Shown one piece after another: positions 27,388 through 35,562 of a stretch of DNA of 64,000 nt (within the stretch, counting starts at the first letter, position 1; the number at the start of each line of letters is the position of its first letter). The position numbers and the translations under genes are program-made. The notes below the pieces were generated by a model, which was given only the letters and a program-made list of their open reading frames with translations, ran no database searches and was not told the origin of the DNA. The stretch spans positions 2,790,001 to 2,854,000 of the forward strand of contig NZ_CP041070.1 of the NCBI RefSeq assembly GCF_006459125.1, given 5' to 3'. The DNA comes from Halarcobacter anaerophilus. Lineage in GTDB: Bacteria > Campylobacterota > Campylobacteria > Campylobacterales > Arcobacteraceae.

Positions 27388-28392
27388 TTAAATATAATTT
27401 TTTATACTACTTTGATGAGAAAAAGTTTTATTAACTAAACTCTCTATCATTTTTATATCTGTTTCTTTTTTTATAATTACATAATCAAAGAGATCACTAT
27501 CTATAATCTTTTTATCATACGTTCCTGCTAATAATATAACTTCTTTAAAATTTAAAAGATTTCCACCATTTTTATAATCAGCAAATCCTGACTTAATACA
27601 ATACTTTGAGCAGAAACATTCTACATCCAATTTTAGTTTATTTTTAAATTTTTTTAAACTATCAGGAATATTATTTTCAATAATATTTGTTTTTAAATCA
27701 TAAAATAAAACACTCATATATTTTAACATTCTATTATTTGATGTCATACCAGAAGAAATATTATATCCAATAAGCCTTTTTCTTATATATCCAATAGGGC
27801 CTAAACTATTCAACTTTAAAGTAAGATGCATATCAGAAGCAGGTCCAAACTTTGTACTAAGAAAACCCACTTCTTCTAGTTTTTTGAAATTAATTAATAA
27901 TTGACAAGGTGCTGTGTGAAAACCTAAAATATTTAGTAAAAAAGCTTCATCTCTATCAACTAATTTTGTTTCATCTCTAAAAAACTCAATATCTATTCTT
28001 TTCCCATTTACAATATTATATCTATCTGAATATATGTAACTTAACGTTTCATTTGATTTTTTATATAAAGATATACATTCTTCAAAATACTCTTTCTCTA
28101 AAATATCATCAGCAGATAAAATATTTATGAAATCACAATTTTTAACAGATCTTAACAATTTATTCCAATTTTCTGCCATACTTAAATGATACTCATTTTT
28201 TAAAACAATTATATTTTTAAATTTTGAAGAATAATTATTAATTATATTCATGGAATTGTCAGTTGAACAATTATCTAAAATATAAATCTCTACATTTTTA
28301 TAAGTTTGACCAAGGGCACTTAGAATTGTATTTTCTAGAGTCTCTTCCATATTATAATTTGGGATACATACTGCAACTTTATATTCATTCAT
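27388..28392 (-). CDS. Family 2 glycosyltransferase
   Basis: GT-A fold glycosyltransferase of about 334 residues. The N-terminal domain starts with VAVCIPNYNMEETLENTILSAL and contains the ILDNCSTDNS nucleotide-binding loop (about residues 35-45). The metal-binding acidic motif is in INILSADDILEKEYFEECI (about 95-110). There is no TM helix, so it is cytoplasmic or membrane-peripheral. ATG at 28392 follows AGGTGAG and is preferred to GTG at 28404; it overlaps the radical SAM gene by 8 bases. It is the only ordinary glycosyltransferase in the operon besides Maf and is the natural candidate to transfer the CDP-linked sugar. Donor and acceptor are unknown. Confidence 0.88.
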   Translation of the reverse strand: MNEYKVAVCIPNYNMEETLENTILSALGQTYKNVEIYILDNCSTDNSMNIINNYSSKFKNIIVLKNEYHLSMAENWNKLLRSVKNCDFINILSADDILEKEYFEECISLYKKSNETLSYIYSDRYNIVNGKRIDIEFFRDETKLVDRDEAFLLNILGFHTAPCQLLINFKKLEEVGFLSTKFGPASDMHLTLKLNSLGPIGYIRKRLIGYNISSGMTSNNRMLKYMSVLFYDLKTNIIENNIPDSLKKFKNKLKLDVECFCSKYCIKSGFADYKNGGNLLNFKEVILLAGTYDKKIIDSDLFDYVIIKKETDIKMIESLVNKTFSHQSSIKNYI

Positions 28393-29830
28393 GATAATAC
28401 TCACCTATTTTTCTTTGAGTTAATTTATATACAGGTTCACACCAATCCTTATCATAACTTGAGTATCTAATTTTTTTCTCTTCCCTATTTTTATTTAAAA
28501 TTTTTGCTCTTAACTCATTTGCAATATCAAACACCTCTTTAATATCATCAGCTCTATAATTTTCATATGAGATTGTTGAAAATTTAGCTCCATCAAACTT
28601 ACCACTCTCTACAATCCATTTATTTTCTTTTGCAATTGAGTAAAATGGTGTGCCAGGCATAGGTGTATTAATCGAGACTTGAAACTCTTGAATATAATCA
28701 TTATCATATAAAAGCTCTAACTGTTTTAATGAATCTAAATCTTTTTCTTTTGATGAACCAACAGCACCAATACTCATGGTAACATATATTTTAATATCTA
28801 ATTCTTTTGCTATTTTTAATATATCCATCAATTTTTCATGATTTGATTTAATTTTTGTTTTTGTAATTAATGCACTTACATCCGAATCTAAAGATTCTAT
28901 TCCAATCCTAACTTTATAATAACCAGCTTTCTTCATAAGATTTAAAAGATCTAAATCTAAAGTATCATAATTAGTCATGCAATTATATTTTATATCAGTT
29001 AAGCCCAATCTAATTATTTCCAAACAAAGTTCTCTTATAAAACTTTTATTAGATGTATGAGACTCTTCATTAAAAAATATACCTTCTAAATCAGGTATAG
29101 AACTTTTTAAGTATTTAATCTCCTCAATTACAGAACTTACTTTTCTTACTCTAAAAGATGGTTTACCGCCATAAACATTTGCAACAACGCAAAAGTTACA
29201 CATATGAGGGCACCCTCTAGTTGAAAAAACTTCAACTTCATTATATTCAGAAGCATAATACCTACAATAATTTCTACGTTTAATATCTTCATCTTCTGGA
29301 AAAGGTAACATATCTAAATCAATCAATTCTTCTCTTTGATTTGGATATATTCCAAAAGTTTTTTCATCAAAACCACTTTTAATTAAATTCAATATTGATA
29401 ATTCAAACTCTCCAATTGCAACATAACTTGCTCCTGAATCCAAAAAAATGTTAGGATTACTAGAAGGACTTGGTCCACACACTATTATTCGCAAAAGAGT
29501 ATTGAACTCTTTTAAAATTTTAATTATTGCCAACATCTTTTTTTCAATTATTGAATCTATTTCTATAATTAAAATGTTTGGGTCATATTTTTTCACATAA
29601 TCAACATATTCATCTGAATCAACACCATAATAATTGGCATCAAAAAATTTTATAGTATGTTTGGTTTTTAATTTTAAAAAAGTACTTAAATATGCTAGAT
29701 TAAAAGGATAAAAAGTCGTACTTTTAAACATTCCTGTACTACCACTCCATCTTGAGGGGAAGTAGTCAATATACTCACCAGATGGACTCCTGCCTACAGG
29801 AGTCATAATCAAAATCTTTTCACGTCTCAT
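28385..29830 (-). CDS. B12-binding-domain radical SAM protein
   Basis: 481 residues. About 1-150 form a Rossmann-like cobalamin-binding domain (KILIMTPVGRSP at the start; LRIIVCGPSPSSNPNIFLDSGASYV). The radical SAM barrel follows, with the [4Fe-4S] motif CPHMCNFC (CxxxCxxC, about residues 208-215) preceded by VEVFSTRG. Then come a GxIGxE-like IGIESLDSD segment and a C-terminal region. Class B enzymes of this kind methylate unactivated carbon or rearrange ring carbons. ATG 29830 follows AAGG. It lies between the epimerase and the glycosyltransferase in the sugar operon and may C-methylate or rearrange the nucleotide sugar. The exact reaction cannot be read from sequence. Confidence 0.88.
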   Translation of the reverse strand: MRREKILIMTPVGRSPSGEYIDYFPSRWSGSTGMFKSTTFYPFNLAYLSTFLKLKTKHTIKFFDANYYGVDSDEYVDYVKKYDPNILIIEIDSIIEKKMLAIIKILKEFNTLLRIIVCGPSPSSNPNIFLDSGASYVAIGEFELSILNLIKSGFDEKTFGIYPNQREELIDLDMLPFPEDEDIKRRNYCRYYASEYNEVEVFSTRGCPHMCNFCVVANVYGGKPSFRVRKVSSVIEEIKYLKSSIPDLEGIFFNEESHTSNKSFIRELCLEIIRLGLTDIKYNCMTNYDTLDLDLLNLMKKAGYYKVRIGIESLDSDVSALITKTKIKSNHEKLMDILKIAKELDIKIYVTMSIGAVGSSKEKDLDSLKQLELLYDNDYIQEFQVSINTPMPGTPFYSIAKENKWIVESGKFDGAKFSTISYENYRADDIKEVFDIANELRAKILNKNREEKKIRYSSYDKDWCEPVYKLTQRKIGEYYHE

Positions 29831-29833
29831 AAG

Positions 29834-30715
29834 TTAACCTTTTAAATATGTTTTTTTTAGAGCCTCTACTAACTCATACTTTTGTTGCCAACCAGGAATA
29901 ACATCATGGCATATCATAGGATTCATAACTTCCCTTACTCGATAAGGTTTAGCTCCCCATTTTATATTTAGTTTTTTATTAAGTGTAGTTTCATAAACCT
30001 TTGCAAGTTCTTTCAAACTCATTCTATTTTTAGAAGTAACTATATAAGTTTTACCATTTGTTGCACCTTCATTTGATAAATGCTCAATTAATAAATAATA
30101 GGCATTAACTACATCTTCAATATAATTCATATCTATAATCTGTTCTCCTCTTGACATCTCAAGAGTATCCCCACTTTTAGATATTTTATCCCAGTAATAA
30201 AGAATCTTTTTTCTTTTATCATTTGCTCCAAAGGTATCATTTAACTTAATTGTATTAAAAATAAATTCTGATGTTTCATAATAATATTTAGCTATTTTTT
30301 CAAACGCTTCTTTTGATGCAGCATATAAATTTGTGGGGTTATAATCACAACTTTCATAGTTTTGCCAAAAAGTTCCTGTATTTATGAACCATTTTATATT
30401 TGCTTTTTTAGAGGCTTCTAAAACTTCCGTACCAAAACTAATATTACTACTCAAAATATCTCCTATCTCCTCACTTTTATGTTCAGAAATAACCATTGAT
30501 GCTAAATGAATTACACCCTCTATTTTATTTATATTAAAAAAGTTTATTAAATTTGATACATTTCCATCATAAACAAATATTTTAATATTTTTATTTAAAG
30601 TTGATAAATCGCTACTTTCTCTAACAATTGCTGTTAGATTAAAACCTTTTTCTATCAGAAAATTTGATAAATTATTTCCCAAAAAACCAGTTGCACCTGT
30701 GATTAAAATATTCAT
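29834..30715 (-). CDS. NAD-dependent sugar epimerase/dehydratase or reductase
   Basis: 293-residue extended SDR enzyme acting on nucleotide sugars. The NAD motif is ITGATGFLGNNL (about residues 4-15), the catalytic Tyr/Lys pair is YAASKEAF (about 135) and the substrate part contains SRGEQIIDMNYIEDVV. The family includes CDP-abequose/paratose/tyvelose-forming and yersiniose-type reductases and epimerases, so it may reduce the 4-keto group after RfbH-type deoxygenation. It follows the RfbH-like gene by 13 bases and precedes the radical SAM gene by 3. The ribosome site is weak. Substrate is inferred from context only. Confidence 0.87.
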   Translation of the reverse strand: MNILITGATGFLGNNLSNFLIEKGFNLTAIVRESSDLSTLNKNIKIFVYDGNVSNLINFFNINKIEGVIHLASMVISEHKSEEIGDILSSNISFGTEVLEASKKANIKWFINTGTFWQNYESCDYNPTNLYAASKEAFEKIAKYYYETSEFIFNTIKLNDTFGANDKRKKILYYWDKISKSGDTLEMSRGEQIIDMNYIEDVVNAYYLLIEHLSNEGATNGKTYIVTSKNRMSLKELAKVYETTLNKKLNIKWGAKPYRVREVMNPMICHDVIPGWQQKYELVEALKKTYLKG

Positions 30716-30728
30716 TTCAACACATTCT

Positions 30729-32417
30729 CTATTTTTTTGTTGCTTCTATTATTTTGTCAATCATATAATCTAACATCTCATTAGATAAACCAGGATAAAC
30801 ACCTACCCAAAATGTATTTTTCATTACTAAATCTGTGTTAGCAAGTATTTTTACATCCTCTTCAACTAATGTATTTGCAGCTTTAACTTCTCCTGATTCT
30901 ATTTTTATTTTTACATCTGATTGAGTCAAAGCAGGCTGTCTTAAGATATTCCCAGCAAAAACAGTTCTCGTCTGAATATTACAAGATTCTAAAAACTCCA
31001 CTATTTTATCTCTAGAATTTATTTTTTCATCTTTGATTGTTAAAGCAAATCCAAATGGTGAAGGAACAGCACTCTCTGAAACTATAGGAAGGATAAAGAA
31101 ATCTTTTAATGTTTCTAATTTTTGATTTAAATATTTCCAATTAGCATACCTTTTTTCTGCAAAACCTTGAACTCTATCCATTTGGGCAACTCCAATTGCA
31201 GCTTGCATATCCGTGATTTTCAGATTATAACCAATATGACTATATGTATATTTATGATCATACCCTTTAGGCAATAACCCCAATTGCCATTTAAATCTAC
31301 TTTTACAAGTATTATCTCTTCCTGGTGAGCACCAACAATCTCTTCCCCAATCTCTAAAAGATAAAGCTATTTTATAAATCTCTAAACTATCAGTATATAC
31401 AGCTCCACCCTCTCCCATTGTAATTTGGTGAGCAGGATAGAAACTTGATGTACCGATATGCCCTATTGTTCCAGTTTTAGCAGTACCAGAAACTTTTTTA
31501 TTATTTATTAAACTATACTCTCTCTTTAAACTATAAGTAGCTCCTAAAGCATCGCAGTTATCTTCAATAACCCATAAATTATATTTTTCTGCAATTTCTA
31601 GAATCTTATCTAAATCAAAGGGAATTCCTAATGTATGCGCAATCATTATAGCTTTTGTTTTAGAGGTAATACTTTTTTCAATTTTTGAAGTATCGATATT
31701 ATAACTACCTAATTCGACATCTATAAAAACTGGTATTAACTTGTTTTGAATAATTGGAGAAATTGATGTAGGAAAACCAGCTGCAACACAAATTACCTCA
31801 TCATTTTCTTTTAAACACAACTCTCCTAACTTAGGTGAAGTTAAACTTGAAATGGCAATAAGGTTGGCAGATGAACCTGAGTTTACAGTTAAAACATTTA
31901 CTTTATTTATATTTTCACTTTGTAAATATTTAGATATTTTTTCACAAAAGATATTATCATATCTACCTGCTGTTAAATAAAATTCTAATGAAGAGTCTAT
32001 TAATGTTTCAATCTCTTCAGACCCATAAACTCTTCCCGCATAATTAACTCTACTTTTTCCGGGGGAAAAAGGTTCATTATTTTTTACTTTATGAATTGCA
32101 TTATAATAGCTCTTTGCATTAATCAGAACTCTTTTTTTCATGACTTTTTCAAAATATGTACTATTTACATTTCCTAAAACATCTAAAATTTGTTTTTCAC
32201 TAACCAATAATTGTTCATTAAAATTAATATCAAAGCATTTATCTATAGACCCATTTTGAAGTGATAAGTTATCTAACTTAAAATTAGTTATCTTATCTTC
32301 TGATTCACATGGTCTTAAGTAAAGTGCTATAAAAACATCTTCTAACTTTTCCAATAATAGAACTATAAACTCTTTTTTTTCTTTATCTATTTTTACTATA
32401 TTCCCACAATTAAACAT
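30729..32417 (-). CDS. RfbH/DdhC-like CDP-4-keto-sugar 3-dehydrase with N-terminal extension
   Basis: PMP- and [2Fe-2S]-dependent dehydrase that removes the 3-OH of a CDP-4-ketosugar. The aminotransferase-fold core has His330 in SSFYPAHQITMGEGG, where aminotransferases carry the PLP-binding Lys; this swap marks E1 (RfbH). All four iron-sulfur ligands of E1 are present: Cys288, then Cys361-x-Cys363-x7-Cys371 in DCWCSPGRDNTC. A ~15-residue loop insert lies between the first two. An extra ~100 N-terminal residues precede the usual start of the family (normally ~437 residues). GGAGGA precedes ATG 32417. No dedicated ferredoxin reductase (RfbI/DdhD) is adjacent. Upstream neighbours supply a CDP-sugar. 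Confidence 0.9.
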   Translation of the reverse strand: MFNCGNIVKIDKEKKEFIVLLLEKLEDVFIALYLRPCESEDKITNFKLDNLSLQNGSIDKCFDINFNEQLLVSEKQILDVLGNVNSTYFEKVMKKRVLINAKSYYNAIHKVKNNEPFSPGKSRVNYAGRVYGSEEIETLIDSSLEFYLTAGRYDNIFCEKISKYLQSENINKVNVLTVNSGSSANLIAISSLTSPKLGELCLKENDEVICVAAGFPTSISPIIQNKLIPVFIDVELGSYNIDTSKIEKSITSKTKAIMIAHTLGIPFDLDKILEIAEKYNLWVIEDNCDALGATYSLKREYSLINNKKVSGTAKTGTIGHIGTSSFYPAHQITMGEGGAVYTDSLEIYKIALSFRDWGRDCWCSPGRDNTCKSRFKWQLGLLPKGYDHKYTYSHIGYNLKITDMQAAIGVAQMDRVQGFAEKRYANWKYLNQKLETLKDFFILPIVSESAVPSPFGFALTIKDEKINSRDKIVEFLESCNIQTRTVFAGNILRQPALTQSDVKIKIESGEVKAANTLVEEDVKILANTDLVMKNTFWVGVYPGLSNEMLDYMIDKIIEATKK

Positions 32418-32432
32418 TCAATTCCTCCAATT

Positions 32433-33692
32433 TTATGATTTTTCTAAAAAGTAACGAAAATCAAATAACTTTTTTTCAAATATCAACTCTTTTTTAATTT
32501 TAAATTCTTCCCATGCAGTTAATAAAATATTGCAATCTGTTTTAGAGATTAGCTCTTCTAAAGTATCCACATATAAGATAGAATACTTATATACTTTTTG
32601 AAACTGTTTATTAGATAATGGATCATAAGCAATAATATTTGAATACCCTTTTTCTAATAATAATTGAATTATATATTTTGCAGGAGTATCTCGCACATCA
32701 TCTGAATTTGGTTTAAAGGATAAACCTAAAATCCCAATTGTCTTATTTACAGGAACCTCTTTCTCTACTGTATTTACTAAAAAACTTTTTATTTTTTCAT
32801 TTATATTCAGTACATTTTTTAATCCAAGTGCTTCAAACCCTTTATTTTTAGACTCTTTATATAAAGCTTCTGTATCTTTAGGAAGACAATAACCTCCAAA
32901 ACCACAACCTGGATAAACATAACTTGACATTTTAGCAGGTTGTCCTAACCATCTTTTATCTTCATGTAATATTGAAAAAGATTTTGAGATATCAATATTT
33001 CCTATAGTTTTAGCAATCATTGACATTTCATTTGAATAACTAATTAATGTTGATAATAAAGTGTTTGAAAGATACTTAATAAATTCACCTGTATTAAAAG
33101 AAACTATATGTATATCTGCATTAAATGGTTTATAATATTTTTCTAATGTTTGTGAAGATTTTTTGTCATTTACACCAATTACAATTCTATCTGGATTCAT
33201 AAAATCATCCCAAGCAAAACCTTCTCTAAGAAATTCAGGATTGTTTGCAAGTCCAAGATTAGAACCAACTTTATAACCTTTTGATTCAATATAAGGAGAA
33301 ATAATCTCTTCTGTTGTTGAAGGGGGTACAGTAGATTTTATTACAAGAACTTTATACTCACTAAATATTTGTGAAGATAGTGTTTCATCAATTGCATTAT
33401 ATAGATAAGTTAAATCAGCCCCACCACTTTCTTTAGTAGGTGTCCCTACACAATAAAATATAATTTCTGACTTAGATACTACTTCTAATAGCGATTCTTC
33501 TATAAAGAAATTTTTGTCTAAATTTTTATCAAGAACCTCTGGTAAACCTGGTTCATGAAAAGGAACTTTTTTCTTTTTTAAATGGTCAGTTTTCCCTCTA
33601 TCAATATCGTATCCATATACTTTATAACCTTTTTCAGAAAAACCTAATGCAGTGGTTAGACCAACAAAACCTAAACCTATAACTCCAATCAT
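32433..33692 (-). CDS. Nucleotide-sugar 6-dehydrogenase (UDP-Glc/GDP-Man dehydrogenase family)
   Basis: 419 residues, two-fold NAD-dependent oxidation of C6 of a nucleotide sugar to a uronate. The NAD motif is IGVIGLGFVGLTTA at the N-terminus. YCVGTPTKESGGADLTY (about 82-98), STVPP and NPEFLREG follow. The catalytic Cys is in PGCGFGGYCLPKD (about residues 265-277) and the C-terminal UDP-binding domain begins with LGLSFKPNSDDVRDTP. The ATG overlaps the stop of the UXS-like gene (ATGA). In this operon its substrate may be CDP-glucose from the RfbF-like enzyme and not UDP-glucose; the base specificity cannot be told by eye. Confidence 0.9.
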   Translation of the reverse strand: MIGVIGLGFVGLTTALGFSEKGYKVYGYDIDRGKTDHLKKKKVPFHEPGLPEVLDKNLDKNFFIEESLLEVVSKSEIIFYCVGTPTKESGGADLTYLYNAIDETLSSQIFSEYKVLVIKSTVPPSTTEEIISPYIESKGYKVGSNLGLANNPEFLREGFAWDDFMNPDRIVIGVNDKKSSQTLEKYYKPFNADIHIVSFNTGEFIKYLSNTLLSTLISYSNEMSMIAKTIGNIDISKSFSILHEDKRWLGQPAKMSSYVYPGCGFGGYCLPKDTEALYKESKNKGFEALGLKNVLNINEKIKSFLVNTVEKEVPVNKTIGILGLSFKPNSDDVRDTPAKYIIQLLLEKGYSNIIAYDPLSNKQFQKVYKYSILYVDTLEELISKTDCNILLTAWEEFKIKKELIFEKKLFDFRYFLEKS

Positions 33693-34780
33693 AAAATTCC
33701 TTTATTATATTTTATAAATTTTAAAAATCTTTCTACTCCCTCTTCAACACTAATTTCAGGATTATAATTTAATAGCTTAACAGCTTTATTAATTTTAGGA
33801 CATCTTCTATTAGGATTGTTAGTTAAATAATCTTTTTCAGGTGCAGGAGAAAATAACACTTTTACTTCTGTATCAAATATTTCTTTTGATTTATCAGCAT
33901 AAATTTTTGCTAAATCAATCATACTAATTTCTGGACTATCTTGTCCAATATTAAAGTAATCAAATCTTGAATAAAGTAAAACTTTTAAATATCCAGCAAT
34001 GGCATCGGTTATATAACAAAATGTACGAGTAGGAGTTCCATCTGAATAGATTTCTATATTTTTACCTTCAAATACTGCTTTTGCAAAATCTGCAGGAACC
34101 CTTTTATCTTCAAGACTCATACCTGGGCCAAAATTATTAAAGGGTCTTGCTATTCTAACTGGTATATTATATTGTTGAGAAAAGAGATAACACATAGTTT
34201 CTCCAAACCGTTTAGACTCGTCATAACATGCTCTAGGTCCAATACAAGATACATTTCCATTGTATTCTTCATCTGTTGGAATATTGTCTTTATCAGGGTC
34301 ACCATAGATTTCACTACTCGAAAAGAATAAAAACCCTTTTAAATATTTGTCTTTATAAAAGTCAAATAATCTTCTCATCCCCCAAATGTTTGCATCTAGA
34401 GTTTCTATTGGATACTTTCTATAAAATGTAGGAGAGGCAATTGAAGCCATATGAATCACAATATCTACTTTATCAGAATCTAAAATTTCATTAATATCAG
34501 AAGTAATGATATCGAATTTATAAATCTCTAAGATTTTGCATTTATCTTCTAATTGTTTTAACCAAAGAGGTTCTCTAATCATAAAATTATCTAAGCCTAT
34601 TATTCTTTTTAGTCCTAGTTCTTCCGCATAATTAACAAAGTAATGTAGAAAATAATAACCTAAAAACCCTGCACAACCAGTAATTAAAATAGTAGAGTTC
34701 TCTAGTTTTTTTATTTCACTTTCTGATAACTTTTTATGAATATACTCCATATCTTCTATTAATATTTTATTTTCATACAT
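33689..34780 (-). CDS. UXS-like nucleotide-sugar decarboxylase/epimerase (extended SDR)
   Basis: About 363 residues, related to UDP-glucuronate decarboxylase. Visible features are the NAD motif ITGCAGFLGYYF (about 34-45), SSSEIYGDP, YDESKRFGE (catalytic Tyr/Lys, about 187-195), RPFNNFGPGM and YSDGTPTRTFCYITDAI, all UXS-type. UXS oxidises C4 of the uronate, decarboxylates it and reduces the 4-keto pentose; a variant that releases the keto form is conceivable. ATG at 34780 is 8 bases after GGAGG; an in-frame ATG at 34804 would put that site inside the gene. It follows rfbF by 2 bases and overlaps the dehydrogenase gene, so uronate formation and decarboxylation are coupled. Confidence 0.85.
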   Translation of the reverse strand: MYENKILIEDMEYIHKKLSESEIKKLENSTILITGCAGFLGYYFLHYFVNYAEELGLKRIIGLDNFMIREPLWLKQLEDKCKILEIYKFDIITSDINEILDSDKVDIVIHMASIASPTFYRKYPIETLDANIWGMRRLFDFYKDKYLKGFLFFSSSEIYGDPDKDNIPTDEEYNGNVSCIGPRACYDESKRFGETMCYLFSQQYNIPVRIARPFNNFGPGMSLEDKRVPADFAKAVFEGKNIEIYSDGTPTRTFCYITDAIAGYLKVLLYSRFDYFNIGQDSPEISMIDLAKIYADKSKEIFDTEVKVLFSPAPEKDYLTNNPNRRCPKINKAVKLLNYNPEISVEEGVERFLKFIKYNKGIL

Positions 34781-34782
34781 AA

Positions 34783-35562
34783 TTAATCCCTCCAAACTTT
34801 CCATGGGGCACTATTACTTTCCCATATTTTATTAAGTTGTAACTTATCTCTTAATGTATCCATAGGTTTCCAAAACCCATTATGATTATAAGTAAACATC
34901 TCTCCATCTTTAGCTAAATTTATCAAAGGTTCTTGTTCAAAAACTATACTAGTATCTTCTGAAATATAATCAAAAACTTTTGGTTCACAAACAAAAAATC
35001 CTGCATTTATCCAATTGCCATCACCTTTTGGTTTTTCTTGAAACTTAAGTACCTTGTTATCTTCGCCAATATCCAATGCCCCAAACCTTCCATCAGGTTG
35101 TACAGATGTGATTGTGATTGATTTTCCATGGGACCTATGAAACGCTAAAAGTTCATTAATATTAATATCACTAACTCCATCTCCATAAGTTAGCATAAAA
35201 GGTTCATCCCCTATAAAATCTTGAGCTTTTTTTATTCTAGCCCCTGTCATACTATCAATACCTGTATCTAATAAAGTGACATTCCACGGTTCTGAATTAT
35301 TGTTATGCACCTTCATATCTCCAGTTTTCATATTAAAAGTTATGTCACTTTGATGTAGATAATAATTTGCAAAATACTCTTTTATATAATACCCCTTGTA
35401 CCCAAGCAATATCACAAAGTCATTAAAACCATAATAGGAATAAGTTTTCATAATATGCCATAAAATTGGTTTTCCTCCAATCTCTACCATAGGTTTTGGT
35501 CTTATACCTGTTTCTTCTGATAATCTTGTACCATATCCACCTGCTAATATTACAACTTTCAT
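34783..35562 (-). CDS. rfbF: Glucose-1-phosphate cytidylyltransferase (RfbF/DdhA-like)
   Basis: Makes CDP-glucose from glucose-1-phosphate and CTP, the first step to CDP-3,6-dideoxyhexoses. The 259-residue protein shows the nucleotidyltransferase start VVILAGGYGTRLSEETGIRPKPMVEIGGKP. The cytidylyltransferase-specific stretches are YGDGVSDININELL (about 130), SVQPDGRFGALDI, GDGNWINAGFFVCEP and FWKPMDTLRDK near the C-terminus. ATG at 35562 shares a base with the methyltransferase stop (TGATG) and follows AAGG. RfbF is normally paired with CDP-glucose 4,6-dehydratase (RfbG), but I find no rfbG in this window; a 6-dehydrogenase and a decarboxylase take its place. Confidence 0.93.
   Translation of the reverse strand: MKVVILAGGYGTRLSEETGIRPKPMVEIGGKPILWHIMKTYSYYGFNDFVILLGYKGYYIKEYFANYYLHQSDITFNMKTGDMKVHNNNSEPWNVTLLDTGIDSMTGARIKKAQDFIGDEPFMLTYGDGVSDININELLAFHRSHGKSITITSVQPDGRFGALDIGEDNKVLKFQEKPKGDGNWINAGFFVCEPKVFDYISEDTSIVFEQEPLINLAKDGEMFTYNHNGFWKPMDTLRDKLQLNKIWESNSAPWKVWRD

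Noticed and set aside
33689-34780. Calling the UXS-like gene rfbG (CDP-glucose 4,6-dehydratase)
   Set aside because: It lacks the RfbG-type ITSDKCYDN and GGGDWA-like segments and has the UXS-type RPFNNFGPGM and SDGTPTRTFCY segments instead.
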